Shown piece by piece: positions 35,681-42,346 of a stretch of 56,049 nucleotides of DNA. Each line of letters begins with the position of its first letter. The first letter of the stretch is position 1. The position numbers and the translations under genes are program-made. The notes beneath the pieces were generated by a model. The model saw nothing but the letters and a program-made list of their open reading frames with translations. It had not been told where the DNA came from and made no database searches. The stretch lies in IMG/VR virus record IMGVR_UViG_3300048121_000547, positions 1 to 56,049 of that record; one strand, given 5' to 3'. Source of the stretch: a virus.

Positions 35681-36006
35681 AACGCGACGAAGTATTAAAC
35701 ACAGCAAAAGAGCTTATCAACGGCCAACGCGCCAAAGATTACGGGGATGCTTACAACAATCATGCTCGAATTGCAGATGGATGGAACATTATAATAAGCG
35801 GAGCTTTAAAAAGCCACGGTTATCTGACCCCGGCCCACGTTACGTTGATGATGGATTGGGTTAAAACAAGCCGTCTGATAGAAACGATAGGCCATGAGGA
35901 TTCGTGGGTGGATAAAGCCGGATACACCGGGCTGGGAGCGGAATTTGTCGAGAGAGACGCGCTACCTGTAGACAAAATTATAAAGAGAATAAAAGATGAA
36001 GCTTAA
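35677..36006 (+). CDS. DUF6378-like protein
   Basis: This 109-residue protein has RAKDYGDAYNNHARIADGWN and the characteristic HVTLMMDWVKTSRLIETIGHED-type helix with HEDSWVDKAGYTGLG. The combination matches my recollection of DUF6378, short phage proteins next to replication genes with unknown function. Conserved His, Asp and Glu residues could bind metal, as in HD- or MazG-like helical nucleotide hydrolases. It overlaps both neighbours (ATGA before, 11 bases after). Confidence 0.7.
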   Translation: MKRDEVLNTAKELINGQRAKDYGDAYNNHARIADGWNIIISGALKSHGYLTPAHVTLMMDWVKTSRLIETIGHEDSWVDKAGYTGLGAEFVERDALPVDKIIKRIKDEA

Positions 36007-37888
36007 AATGGCTACACCATCCCTGAATTCAGAGTGGGTTCCACCCGCAGAACTGCCCGATCTTACAGATGCAAAGACAATTGCTATCGATGTTGAGACC
36101 AGAGACCCAAATATCAAGAAAAACGGCCCCGGTTGGGCTGTGGGTGACGGTGAAGTGGTCGGATATGCCGTCGCAACAGCCGATTGGGCGGGTTATATCC
36201 CTACAAGACACCGCGGCGGAGGTAATTTAGACGAAAAAATCGTCAATAAATGGCTCAAAAAGGTTTTTGAGTGCCCCGCAGACAAAGTTATGCACAACGC
36301 TCAGTATGATGTGGGCTGGATCAAGCGCATGGGCTTCGAAATTAACGGTCGGATCATCGATACAATGGTTGTCGCGTCCCTTTTGGACGAAAATAAGTTT
36401 TCCTATGCACTAAACTCACTAGCTTTCGAGTTTCTAGGTCTTGCAAAGAACGAAAGCCTGCTCAGAGAGGCCGCAAAAGAATTTGGGTTCGATCCAAAGG
36501 CCGATATGTGGAAAATGCCCGCCATGTACGTCGGACCGTATGCCCAAACAGACGCCGAAGTGACCTTACAGCTATGGGATTATCTAAGAGTTGAGGTCGG
36601 AAAGCAAAATCTTTGGAATATTGTCAATCTAGAGTTGGATTTGCTCCCCTGCTTGGTCAATATGACATGGAGAGGCGTCCGCGTTGACATGGACAAGACA
36701 GAAAGAACACGCGACGCGATCCTCAAGCGAGAAAAGACCGTATTAAAAGAAATAAGGGGACTTGTTGGTAATGATGTGGAAATATGGGCGGCAAACTCTG
36801 TGGCGAAAGCCTTTGATAAGTTATCAATACCATATCCAAAGACAGAAAAGGGCGCTCCATCGTTTAAAAAGCAGTTTCTGGCCGAACATCCGGAAAAATT
36901 ACCGCAATTAATCGTTCAAGCCCGAAATCTTAACAAGACCAGCGGAACTTTTATAAATAACATCCTAAAATTCTGTCACGGCGACGGTCGAGTGCATTCG
37001 CACATCAATCAGATCAGAGGGGACGACGGCGGCACGGTCTCTGGCCGCTTTTCGATGAATAACCCCAACCTACAACAAATCCCGGCCCGCGATCCTGAAA
37101 TCGGGCCCCTTATTCGGTCATTGTTCTTGCCAGAAGAGGGCGAACAGTGGGCGTCAATCGATTACTCGCAACAAGAACCGCGCATCTTGGTTCATTATGC
37201 TCATGTATATGGCAAAAGCCGGGGGATCGCGCTCCGCGGGGTTGAAGAGTTTGTTGAGAGCTACAAAAACGATCCAAACATGGATTTTCACACAATGGTC
37301 GCTGAAATGGCAGACATCCCTCGAAAACAGGCCAAAACAATCAATCTGGGCATGATGTATGGCATGGGGGTCGCCAAACTGGCGGACCAGCTAGACATTG
37401 AAGCCAGCGAAGCCAAAGGTCTGGTGAAACAGTACCATGACCGTGTGCCATTCGTAAAAGCGTTGATGAACGGGGTTACAGAGCGCCTGAACAGCAAAGC
37501 CAGTGGCGGCGCAATAAGCTCTATCCTCGGACGCAAGTGCCGTTTTAATCTCTGGGAACCCGATTCGTTCGAAATGACCAAGGCGCTGCCATACCAAGAG
37601 GCTGTCTTGGAATATGGGGACACTTGCCGTCTCAAGCGGGCGTTTACCTACAAAGCTTTGAACAGGCTAATCCAAGCGTCTGCCGCGGATATGACAAAGA
37701 AAGCGATGGTCGATCTGTACAAAGAAGGTCATCTGCCGATGCTACAAGTGCATGACGAGCTTTGTATGTCTGTAAAGACAAAAGAAGAGGCTGAAGGTAT
37801 TGCAAAGATAATGATAAATGCAGTACCATTAGAAATCCCTAGCAAATGTGATGTTGAAGTGGGTCCAAACTGGGGAGAAGCTGTTTAG
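35996..37888 (+). CDS. polA: Family A DNA polymerase with 3'-5' exonuclease domain
   Basis: This 630-residue replicative polymerase has exonuclease motifs IAIDVETRDP (Asp32, Glu34), MHNAQYDVGW and YAQTDAEV. Polymerase motif A is ASIDYSQQEPRIL (Asp389), motif B RKQAKTINLGMMYGMG (Arg443, Lys447, Leu451, Tyr455) and motif C LQVHDELCM (Asp587, Glu588). Leu451 is at the position of E. coli Phe762. No DnaJ-like insert is present. It is last in the replication operon, before a terminator. A second in-frame ATG at 36008 is possible but has a poorer ribosome site. Confidence 0.92.
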   Translation: MKLKMATPSLNSEWVPPAELPDLTDAKTIAIDVETRDPNIKKNGPGWAVGDGEVVGYAVATADWAGYIPTRHRGGGNLDEKIVNKWLKKVFECPADKVMHNAQYDVGWIKRMGFEINGRIIDTMVVASLLDENKFSYALNSLAFEFLGLAKNESLLREAAKEFGFDPKADMWKMPAMYVGPYAQTDAEVTLQLWDYLRVEVGKQNLWNIVNLELDLLPCLVNMTWRGVRVDMDKTERTRDAILKREKTVLKEIRGLVGNDVEIWAANSVAKAFDKLSIPYPKTEKGAPSFKKQFLAEHPEKLPQLIVQARNLNKTSGTFINNILKFCHGDGRVHSHINQIRGDDGGTVSGRFSMNNPNLQQIPARDPEIGPLIRSLFLPEEGEQWASIDYSQQEPRILVHYAHVYGKSRGIALRGVEEFVESYKNDPNMDFHTMVAEMADIPRKQAKTINLGMMYGMGVAKLADQLDIEASEAKGLVKQYHDRVPFVKALMNGVTERLNSKASGGAISSILGRKCRFNLWEPDSFEMTKALPYQEAVLEYGDTCRLKRAFTYKALNRLIQASAADMTKKAMVDLYKEGHLPMLQVHDELCMSVKTKEEAEGIAKIMINAVPLEIPSKCDVEVGPNWGEAV

Positions 37889-37931
37889 AGGCTTGGCGTA
37901 CTGCTCGATATACGCCCACCACTTCCAACTG

Positions 37932-37963
37932 CCCTCCTGCCTTAAACGGCAAGAGGGTTTTTT
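37932..37963 (+). terminator. Terminator after DNA polymerase
   Basis: CCCTC-C-TGCC (37932-37940) pairs with GGCA-A-GAGGG (37948-37957) around TTAAAC, followed by TTTTTT. It ends the replication operon. Confidence 0.85.
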
Positions 37964-37978
37964 ATTTATATAAACATA

Positions 37979-38007
37979 TTTACAGCGCAAGTTATCTGGT
38001 GTATTTG
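37979..38007 (+). promoter_or_regulatory. Possible promoter of the gene at 38037
   Basis: TTTACA (37979-37984), a 17-base spacer and TATTTG (38002-38007). The -10 is weak, but a new transcript is expected here because a terminator precedes and the gene starts 30 bases downstream. Confidence 0.4.
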
Positions 38008-38036
38008 TTAAACCCTATAACCAGAAAGGAAATAAA

Positions 38037-38312
38037 ATGGGCAACTCTTTAAGAGCCGTTATCGTTATTGATTTTGAAGCAAACACCTTCGAAGATGCAA
38101 GCGCACTTGACACGGCGATACGGAAAAAAGCAAAAACCCTTTGTGATGAGCTAGTCGATCCATCCAACACTTCTAAAGATGACTTATGTATTGTAGATCA
38201 TAAAGCTGGCGTTCTTCTTTCAGAAAGACGAGGACCAACGGGTTCAATTCACAAAATTGTTTTTAGAGGCACAAGGGGTAAAAATAAACCAAAATTGCCG
38301 GATTGGTTATAG
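38037..38312 (+). CDS. Small hypothetical protein
   Basis: This 91-residue protein begins MGNSLRAVIVIDFEANTFED with a beta-strand, a helix with TAIRKKAKTLCDELVDPS and a basic C-terminus (IVFRGTRGKNKPKLPDWL). It has a good AGAAAGGAAA ribosome site. It is the first gene after the polymerase terminator and lies in the region of small regulatory genes. No family is recognised. Confidence 0.65.
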   Translation: MGNSLRAVIVIDFEANTFEDASALDTAIRKKAKTLCDELVDPSNTSKDDLCIVDHKAGVLLSERRGPTGSIHKIVFRGTRGKNKPKLPDWL

Positions 38313-38326
38313 TAAAAAGGTTTTTC

Positions 38327-38355
38327 TTGCAGGTTCCCATAAACTCCTATATGGT
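38327..38355 (+). promoter_or_regulatory. Promoter of RHH gene with CCCATA site
   Basis: TTGCAG (38327-38332), 17 bases, TATGGT (38350-38355). CCATA (38337-38341) and TATGG (38350-38354) form an inverted repeat that spans the spacer and the -10, so it could be an operator for autoregulation. Confidence 0.5.
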
Positions 38356-38382
38356 CGGCCGTGAAGCGACGAGGATTGCCTT

Positions 38383-38559
38383 ATGGATACTACAAAATGG
38401 AAAAGTGTTCTTGTACCAATTGAGGTTTACAAGGAAATTAAACTGGATTCCGCGGCCAACGGGCGTACAATAAGTGGACAGCTTAGAGTTATGTTCGATG
38501 TATATGCTAAAAACCGCGATAAGAACGTTGACACATCCCATAAAGTCGCGTATAAATGA
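38383..38559 (+). CDS. Ribbon-helix-helix-type regulator
   Basis: A 58-residue protein from ATG 38383 to TGA 38557. It has the Arc/MetJ-like layout: a strand (WKSVLVPIEV), helix 1 (YKEIKLDSAANG), a turn (RTISG) and helix 2 (QLRVMFDVYAKN). Such proteins bind DNA as dimers through the paired strand. It is alone between a promoter with a CCCATA palindrome and a strong terminator, which fits an autoregulated repressor of the neighbouring CCCATA promoters. Confidence 0.65.
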   Translation: MDTTKWKSVLVPIEVYKEIKLDSAANGRTISGQLRVMFDVYAKNRDKNVDTSHKVAYK

Positions 38560-38590
38560 CTTAGACATTCTCCAATGTTTGATAAATGTT

Positions 38591-38632
38591 AAAACCCTCA
38601 GTTCATGTCCTGACTGAGGGTTTTTTCTTTTC
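38591..38632 (+). terminator. Terminator after RHH gene
   Basis: CCCTCAGT (38595-38602) pairs perfectly with ACTGAGGG (38613-38620). Flanking AAAA and TTTTTT extend the stem. The T-rich run TTTTTTCTTTTC follows. Confidence 0.9.
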
Positions 38633-38644
38633 TAGAAATAAAGG

Positions 38645-38673
38645 TTGACTTTATCCCATATCATTTTTATTCT
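38645..38673 (+). promoter_or_regulatory. Promoter with TTGACTTTATCCCATAT element
   Basis: TTGACT (38645-38650), a 17-base spacer holding CCCATA (38655-38660), and TATTCT (38668-38673). The same TTGACTTTnTCCCATAT string occurs at 41567. A GGAGAATG leader follows. Confidence 0.7.
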
Positions 38674-38699
38674 CTAATTAGTAAAACAGGAGAATGTTA

Positions 38700-39089
38700 A
38701 TGGGACTTGATATGTTTCTAATGGGTGAGAAATTCATCCCCACGCATGACAATAAACACACGCGGCCTACCGTCGATGGATACAAAGTGTCCAGCACAAT
38801 TCTCGATTTGGGACAGTGGCGCAAGCATTGGGCTCTGCATGAGTGCATCGAACAAGATTACGTTAAGTCTGGCGGGCGCATTTTGCTAGAGCCGGAGTTC
38901 CTGCTTGAAATTGCTGACGCAGTTAAGCAAGGTAATTTGCCCGAAGCAAACTATTCACCCCAAACAGACGCCTTTCACAAAGAACCGAAAGAGGTTGCAA
39001 AGACCGTAAAGATTTTTCGCGATGCTTACGATTGGGTCAACCGAGAAGACGGCTTTTGGCGCAGCGTTTATTATGAAGGAAGCTGGTAA
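38700..39089 (+). CDS. MGLDMFL-type phage protein of unknown function
   Basis: The start is ATG 38700, seven bases after GGAGAA; an in-frame ATG two codons earlier is too close to the site. The 129-residue protein begins MGLDMFLMGEKFI and has WRKHWALHECIEQDY, GGRILLEPEFLLEIADAV and a final DAYDWVNREDGFWRSVYYEG. Proteins with the MGLDM-Y/F-L start are common in phages and are often mislabelled as phosphoglycerate kinases. Their function is unknown. Confidence 0.75.
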   Translation: MGLDMFLMGEKFIPTHDNKHTRPTVDGYKVSSTILDLGQWRKHWALHECIEQDYVKSGGRILLEPEFLLEIADAVKQGNLPEANYSPQTDAFHKEPKEVAKTVKIFRDAYDWVNREDGFWRSVYYEGSW

Positions 39090-39274
39090 TGACCCTCGTC
39101 GTAACACACTGCCCCGAATGCAAAGTAAAAATGCAAGCCGTAGATAGTAGAGAGCACACGGCCTACGGCTTTCCAACCGTGCGCCGCCGCCGTGCATGTA
39201 TGAAATGCTCTTTCAGAATAACAACAATAGAGCTGCCTATCGATTTAGGTAACTCCATTTTTGAGGAAGAATAA
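39089..39274 (+). CDS. NrdR-like zinc-ribbon protein
   Basis: This 61-residue protein has CPEC (Cys8, Cys11), AVDSREH, a VRRRRAC run, CMKC (Cys37, Cys40) and FRITTIEL. That order is the zinc-ribbon of the ribonucleotide reductase repressor NrdR (CPxC..DSR..RRRR..C..CxxRFTTxE). NrdR's ATP-cone domain is absent. It overlaps both neighbours by one base. It may bind DNA at NrdR-like sites or act as a small transcription factor; the phage has no reductase gene of its own. Confidence 0.65.
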   Translation: MTLVVTHCPECKVKMQAVDSREHTAYGFPTVRRRRACMKCSFRITTIELPIDLGNSIFEEE

Positions 39275-40362
39275 TGAGCGACATCACAAAAGTCACAGGC
39301 ATTAAAGGCGCTACCGTTGCAGAGCAAATTAACTTGCAAAACTCCATGCGGCCTCATCCTCAGATGAGCGGTCGGGGGCACGGTAGGCTTGGAAAGCGCC
39401 ACTTTCCGATCAAAGAAGGTAAAAAGATAAAGAAGCTAAAGTCCGCCCCTAAAAAAGCAGACTTTCGATACATGGTGCAGGATGTTGTCCGGCAGTGTCG
39501 AAGCGCCCCGGAAAAAGATGTCTTTGGTATCGAAAATAATACGTTGGGCACAGGTTTAAAATTCGGGTGGAGCTCATATGACTTCGCGCAGTCTTTAGTG
39601 TCTCAATATCAATACTTTGATTGCAGCCTGCTGTGTTCCTACATTCGAAGCAACTTAGACGAAATGTTTCCATTGTTTGAAACGCCGCCAACTCAGGATG
39701 TAATTTTACCATCTACAGAAGTCGGGCTGTACTTTAAAGACATCAATGACTTTGAAGCCGACGAATTCCATGTCTACAAATGGACAGAAGAATTTGACGA
39801 AAAAGAAGTAATGTTTCTGTGTAATATGATTGCTCCAGACAACCCTCGGAAATTCTATGTCGTGCTTTTAGAACGATACTCGGAGAACGCTAATTTTCTT
39901 GGAACGGTGGACAGCGAAAAAGGTGAAATCCAGTTAGCTCCACTTTGGATGGATCAAGACCATAAAATAGTAACGTATGAAACGTTTTTGAGAATTGTTT
40001 GTGCAGCGTTGGACACACTAAACCAACCGCGGCTCGTGGTTCAAAAGCCCATGCCGTTAAACTTTCTTCAAAAGCAGGGCTTTCGTAAATCGACAGGGTC
40101 TTTCGCTCCAGAAGCGTGGAACATGGTTTCTTGGAACGTAGAAGAACCCGTCGTAGCGCGGACATATGACGAGGGAAGAGGTGGGCGGCAAGCCCTTCAC
40201 TTTCGCCGAGGCCACTGGAGAAAAGCTGAAGAGCATCACAAGAACGCTCAATGGAGCGAAAAACGAAACCGTTGGGAAAAGTGGATAGCAGGCTACACCG
40301 CCGGAGACACCGCTTTCGGCGTGAAAAAGAATTACCATTTACCAAGAAAGGAAGACACATGA
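39274..40362 (+). CDS. Hypothetical protein with C-terminal HFRRGHWR motif
   Basis: This 362-residue protein has a basic N-terminal 60 residues (GKRHFPIKEGKKIKKLKSAP), a mixed middle domain (about 90-280) and a compact C-terminal motif, LHFRRGHWRKAEEHHKNAQW then GYTAGDTAFGVKKNYHL. The closing motif, with His, Arg and Trp residues, occurs on unrelated phage and plasmid proteins, but I cannot name it. It is the longest gene in the accessory region and is coupled to genes on both sides. Confidence 0.65.
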   Translation: MSDITKVTGIKGATVAEQINLQNSMRPHPQMSGRGHGRLGKRHFPIKEGKKIKKLKSAPKKADFRYMVQDVVRQCRSAPEKDVFGIENNTLGTGLKFGWSSYDFAQSLVSQYQYFDCSLLCSYIRSNLDEMFPLFETPPTQDVILPSTEVGLYFKDINDFEADEFHVYKWTEEFDEKEVMFLCNMIAPDNPRKFYVVLLERYSENANFLGTVDSEKGEIQLAPLWMDQDHKIVTYETFLRIVCAALDTLNQPRLVVQKPMPLNFLQKQGFRKSTGSFAPEAWNMVSWNVEEPVVARTYDEGRGGRQALHFRRGHWRKAEEHHKNAQWSEKRNRWEKWIAGYTAGDTAFGVKKNYHLPRKEDT

Positions 40363-40565
40363 TCGATGACAGAGTGTGTATTTACTATATGATAGACCGT
40401 ATCGAAGGAATTAAATCCGACGATGGACTGATAGACCTGAGAGACGAATTGCTTCGGAACCTCGGCGTCAATGCTAGACATAAACACAAAAATCCCGACG
40501 CGCTGGTCGCGGACCTCCCGCCTATAAAACCAGCCAAAAAAGGAAGACCTCGTAAAAATGGATAA
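40359..40565 (+). CDS. Small protein with AT-hook-like tail
   Basis: The start is ATG 40359, overlapping the previous stop (ATGA), giving 68 residues. The N-terminal half is helical (VCIYYMIDRIEGIKSDDGLI), and the C-terminus is PAKKGRPRKNG, whose GRPRK core resembles an AT hook that binds the minor groove of AT-rich DNA. It overlaps the next tiny gene. A DNA-binding accessory role is possible. Confidence 0.6.
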   Translation: MIDDRVCIYYMIDRIEGIKSDDGLIDLRDELLRNLGVNARHKHKNPDALVADLPPIKPAKKGRPRKNG

Positions 40566-40653
40566 AATCGAACTGGCCGGATTAGTAGGCTTTATTGTAG
40601 GTTTAACGGTGGGAGCCGTACTCTCAGGAATAATTATAGGAGTGCTATTATGA
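40558..40653 (+). CDS. 31-residue single-pass membrane peptide
   Basis: A short frame from ATG 40558 to TGA 40651: MDKIELAG then a glycine-rich hydrophobic helix (LVGFIVGLTVGAVLSGIIIG) to the end. It overlaps both neighbours, which supports real translation. The repeated Gly spacing suggests helix packing in the inner membrane. It could modulate host membrane functions or lysis timing. Such a short gene cannot be certain. Confidence 0.5.
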   Translation: MDKIELAGLVGFIVGLTVGAVLSGIIIGVLL

Positions 40654-40814
40654 GTAGAGAAGACATGGATTATGCTTTAGATCAGGCCTTTAAAGCGGTG
40701 TTCGGCAAAATGCCGCCAAGCGGAACAGAACTGCGCCGCCAAGAAATAGAAAAAAGAGTGCTGGCTAAAAAAGAAATATCTTTCGAAGACATGAACTTTA
40801 TATTTGAAGGATAA
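40650..40814 (+). CDS. Small acidic/helical protein
   Basis: A 54-residue protein from ATG 40650 (overlapping the previous stop) to TAA 40812. It is helical and charged (MSREDMDYALDQAFKAVFGK, then RRQEIEKRVLAKKEISFED). An ATTATAGGAG ribosome site lies inside the upstream gene. Its stop is five bases before the structured RNA candidate at 40819. No family is recognised. Confidence 0.55.
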   Translation: MSREDMDYALDQAFKAVFGKMPPSGTELRRQEIEKRVLAKKEISFEDMNFIFEG

Positions 40815-40818
40815 AAAT

Positions 40819-40899
40819 GAGGCCAGCTTGATCGGAAAGTGGCGCTTTCTGGTAGTGCTCAACCAACAAACAACAGTGGTTAAAATTACAGCTGGCCTC
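40819..40899 (+). ncRNA. Three-way-junction RNA element candidate
   Basis: GAGGCCAGCT (40819-40828) pairs perfectly with AGCTGGCCTC (40890-40899). Inside, GAAAG pairs with CTTTC around TGGCG (hairpin 1); GTAGT pairs with ATTAC, directly abutting the outer stem, and within that AACCA pairs with TGGTT around ACAAACAACAG (hairpin 2). The result is an 81-base junction fold. It lacks a U-tract and has no open frame, so neither a terminator nor a gene explains it. Confidence 0.55.
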
Positions 40900-40936
40900 T
40901 AAAATAACTTAAATCAAAAACAAAAGGTGCGCAACG

Positions 40937-41125
40937 ATGTTAGACTTAGAAAAGACCGTGAAAGACATTTTAGAAGTCTGCCCGCCAGACCTGTCCGGTC
41001 CAGACATCGCAGTCATAATAGCCAATATCGTATCCGCATATAATTCCGAAAGAATATGGCCCCTCGTGTCAGAAATGGCTGGGGCCTTTCTATATGAAGA
41101 AATCGACAAACAAAAAATGCACTGA
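40937..41125 (+). CDS. Small helical protein
   Basis: A 62-residue, mostly helical protein (MLDLEKTVKDILEVCPPDLS, then PDIAVIIANIVSAYNSERIW). The AAAGGTG ribosome site lies in the leader after the structured RNA, so that RNA could control this gene and those after it. The function is unknown. Confidence 0.6.
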   Translation: MLDLEKTVKDILEVCPPDLSGPDIAVIIANIVSAYNSERIWPLVSEMAGAFLYEEIDKQKMH

Positions 41126-41136
41126 GGGAAAGCAAC

Positions 41137-41340
41137 ATGGATGACGATAAACTAAACTCGTTCCAACAAAACGAACTGAAATGGCTCAGACGCCAAGTCG
41201 ATAGACTGCAAGACGAAAAATATAAAACCGATAACGAGCAATATACCCGACGACTGAATATCGAACGAGAGCTATGGTCCGCTAAAGAAGAACTAAGCAC
41301 CTTCGTCAAAAATCTACGAAAAGCCGGAAAACAAATATGA
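41137..41340 (+). CDS. Small coiled-coil protein
   Basis: A 67-residue protein that is charged and helical throughout, with heptad-like spacing (WLRRQVDRLQDEKYKTDNEQ, then RLNIERELWSAKEELSTFVK). Its stop overlaps the next start (ATGA). It probably oligomerises. Nothing indicates a particular partner. Confidence 0.6.
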   Translation: MDDDKLNSFQQNELKWLRRQVDRLQDEKYKTDNEQYTRRLNIERELWSAKEELSTFVKNLRKAGKQI

Positions 41341-41570
41341 TACTCGACATATCTCTACATGCCCTCGCAAAAATGACCTTCGAAGAAGCACTGAAAACCA
41401 CGCGATATGGAGACACAATAATATACCATGTCGGATCATACGCAGGCGGTAAACATAAATTCGCGGCCCTCCAAGCTGCAAGAAATGGCCTCGTCTCGCT
41501 GGTGCAAAAACGTAAAGGAAAAGGCCTGTTCGAGTACACAGCACAACGAACTAAAAAAAGGGTAAGTTGA
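41337..41570 (+). CDS. Small basic protein
   Basis: This 77-residue protein has a helix with ISLHALAKMTFEEALKTTRY, a strand with DTIIYHVGSYAGGKHKFAAL and a basic C-terminal helix (LVSLVQKRKGKGLFEY, QRTKKRVS). It overlaps the upstream gene by four bases. The 3' end overlaps the -35 box of the following promoter. The function is unknown. Confidence 0.6.
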   Translation: MILDISLHALAKMTFEEALKTTRYGDTIIYHVGSYAGGKHKFAALQAARNGLVSLVQKRKGKGLFEYTAQRTKKRVS

Positions 41571-41595
41571 CTTTCTCCCATATTTGTGTTAAGAT
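41567..41595 (+). promoter_or_regulatory. Promoter with TTGACTTTCTCCCATAT element
   Basis: TTGACT (41567-41572), a 17-base spacer with CCCATA (41577-41582), and TAAGAT (41590-41595). The -35 and left spacer are the same as at 38645. Confidence 0.75.
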
Positions 41596-41651
41596 GGTTT
41601 TGAGGGTTAGGACAACTCTCAAACGCTTTTTGACAATTTGGAGAATGTACT

Positions 41652-41882
41652 ATGAAGTATAAAGCTATGGTAAACCCAATGGGGGGAACTTGCTGGGCAA
41701 TCGCTAAAACCAAAGGCGAAGCCATGAGGATGCTGAAAGGTGAACTCAAAAGAAGCTGGTCACACCTGTTCGATATCAAAGGATGGCTTAAATCAGGAGA
41801 AGCAACCTGCGATATATACGAGGATGCCGGAACCGATAGCCATAACGATGATAAATACATCGAAACAGTCCCGTTGATATAA
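41652..41882 (+). CDS. Small protein behind a GGAGAATG leader
   Basis: A 76-residue protein (MKYKAMVNPMGGTCWAIAKT, GELKRSWSHLFDIKGWLKSG, then an acidic end). It is preceded by TTTGGAGAATGTACT, the leader shared by several accessory genes, and by a strong promoter with a CCCATA site. Its stop overlaps the start of the next tiny gene (TAATG). The family is unknown. Confidence 0.65.
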   Translation: MKYKAMVNPMGGTCWAIAKTKGEAMRMLKGELKRSWSHLFDIKGWLKSGEATCDIYEDAGTDSHNDDKYIETVPLI

Positions 41883-41977
41883 TGTACGGCCAAACACTAA
41901 GAGAATACGTTATGGCTATGCACCAGTTCGATATCGTCTGGATGCCTAAACATAAAGATCAAGAACCACCGTTCTGA
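41882..41977 (+). CDS. 31-residue peptide coupled to upstream gene
   Basis: A frame from ATG 41882 to TGA 41975 (MYGQTLREYVMAMHQFDIVW to KDQEPPF). The TAATG overlap with the previous gene allows translational coupling, and a terminator follows within four bases. Both favour a real, very small gene. No function can be given. Confidence 0.45.
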   Translation: MYGQTLREYVMAMHQFDIVWMPKHKDQEPPF

Positions 41978-41980
41978 AAA

Positions 41981-42010
41981 TAAGGCCCTGCGCTAAATGC
42001 GTGGGGCCTT
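41981..42010 (+). terminator. Terminator after the 41.6-42.0 kb operon
   Basis: AAGGCCC (41981-41987) pairs with GGGCCTT (42003-42009), with an inner CGC/GCG pair. The T-run is short (TTTGGTTTGG), so it may be weak. Confidence 0.65.
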
Positions 42011-42346
42011 TGGTTTGGGGAGCATGGATCGAAGAGCGGGGATCGCGGGCCGCGGAACTTAAATTACGCGGTTATAGTATATAGGCCAGAAAAAAAAAAA
42101 AAAAAAAAAACTGTTTTCAAGCCGTAACCACCGTAACTTATGTAACTTGGCATTTAACAGTATATATATAAAGAATAAATTTGGTTACATAAGTGGTTAC
42201 ACAGAGAAAGTACAAATATGTAACCAGAAAGATCGATATTGCGTTAAGGGGGGCGGGGGAAATTTTTTATAAAAAGTTTTTTCTGGCCTATATAACTGTA
42301 GCGGTTATATAAGGGATTTATCTGATAGTTAATTAATGAGGATAGC
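42011..42346. other. Non-coding block before terS: candidate origin or control region
   Basis: No gene is seen in these 336 bases. TATATAGGCCAGAAAAAA (42078-42095) and its exact complement (42277-42294) form an 18-bp inverted repeat. Between them lie a run of 21 A (42090-42110), six GTAAC/GTTAC copies (42124-42224), an alternating TATATATATA stretch (42161-42170) and a G-rich stretch (42245-42259). The right arm leads into CTGGCCTATATAACTGTAGC, a possible promoter for terS. Origin, operator or packaging functions are all possible. Confidence 0.5.

Noticed and set aside
35996-37888. DnaJ-like insert as described for HMO-2011 DNA polymerase
   Set aside because: No CxxCxGxG repeats are present in this polymerase, so close kinship with that phage cannot be claimed from this trait.
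40819-40899. tRNA gene
   Set aside because: The length and a TGGTAG stretch recall a tRNA, but there is no TTCRA-type T-loop and no proper anticodon arm; the pairing gives a three-way junction instead.
41306-41893. 195-residue minus-strand gene
   Set aside because: It is antisense to two well-supported genes, a promoter and a leader, and its protein shows no domain.
42090-42110. Poly-A tail or sequencing artefact
   Set aside because: The A-run continues one arm of an exact inverted repeat inside the genome, so it is genomic; its exact length may still be uncertain.
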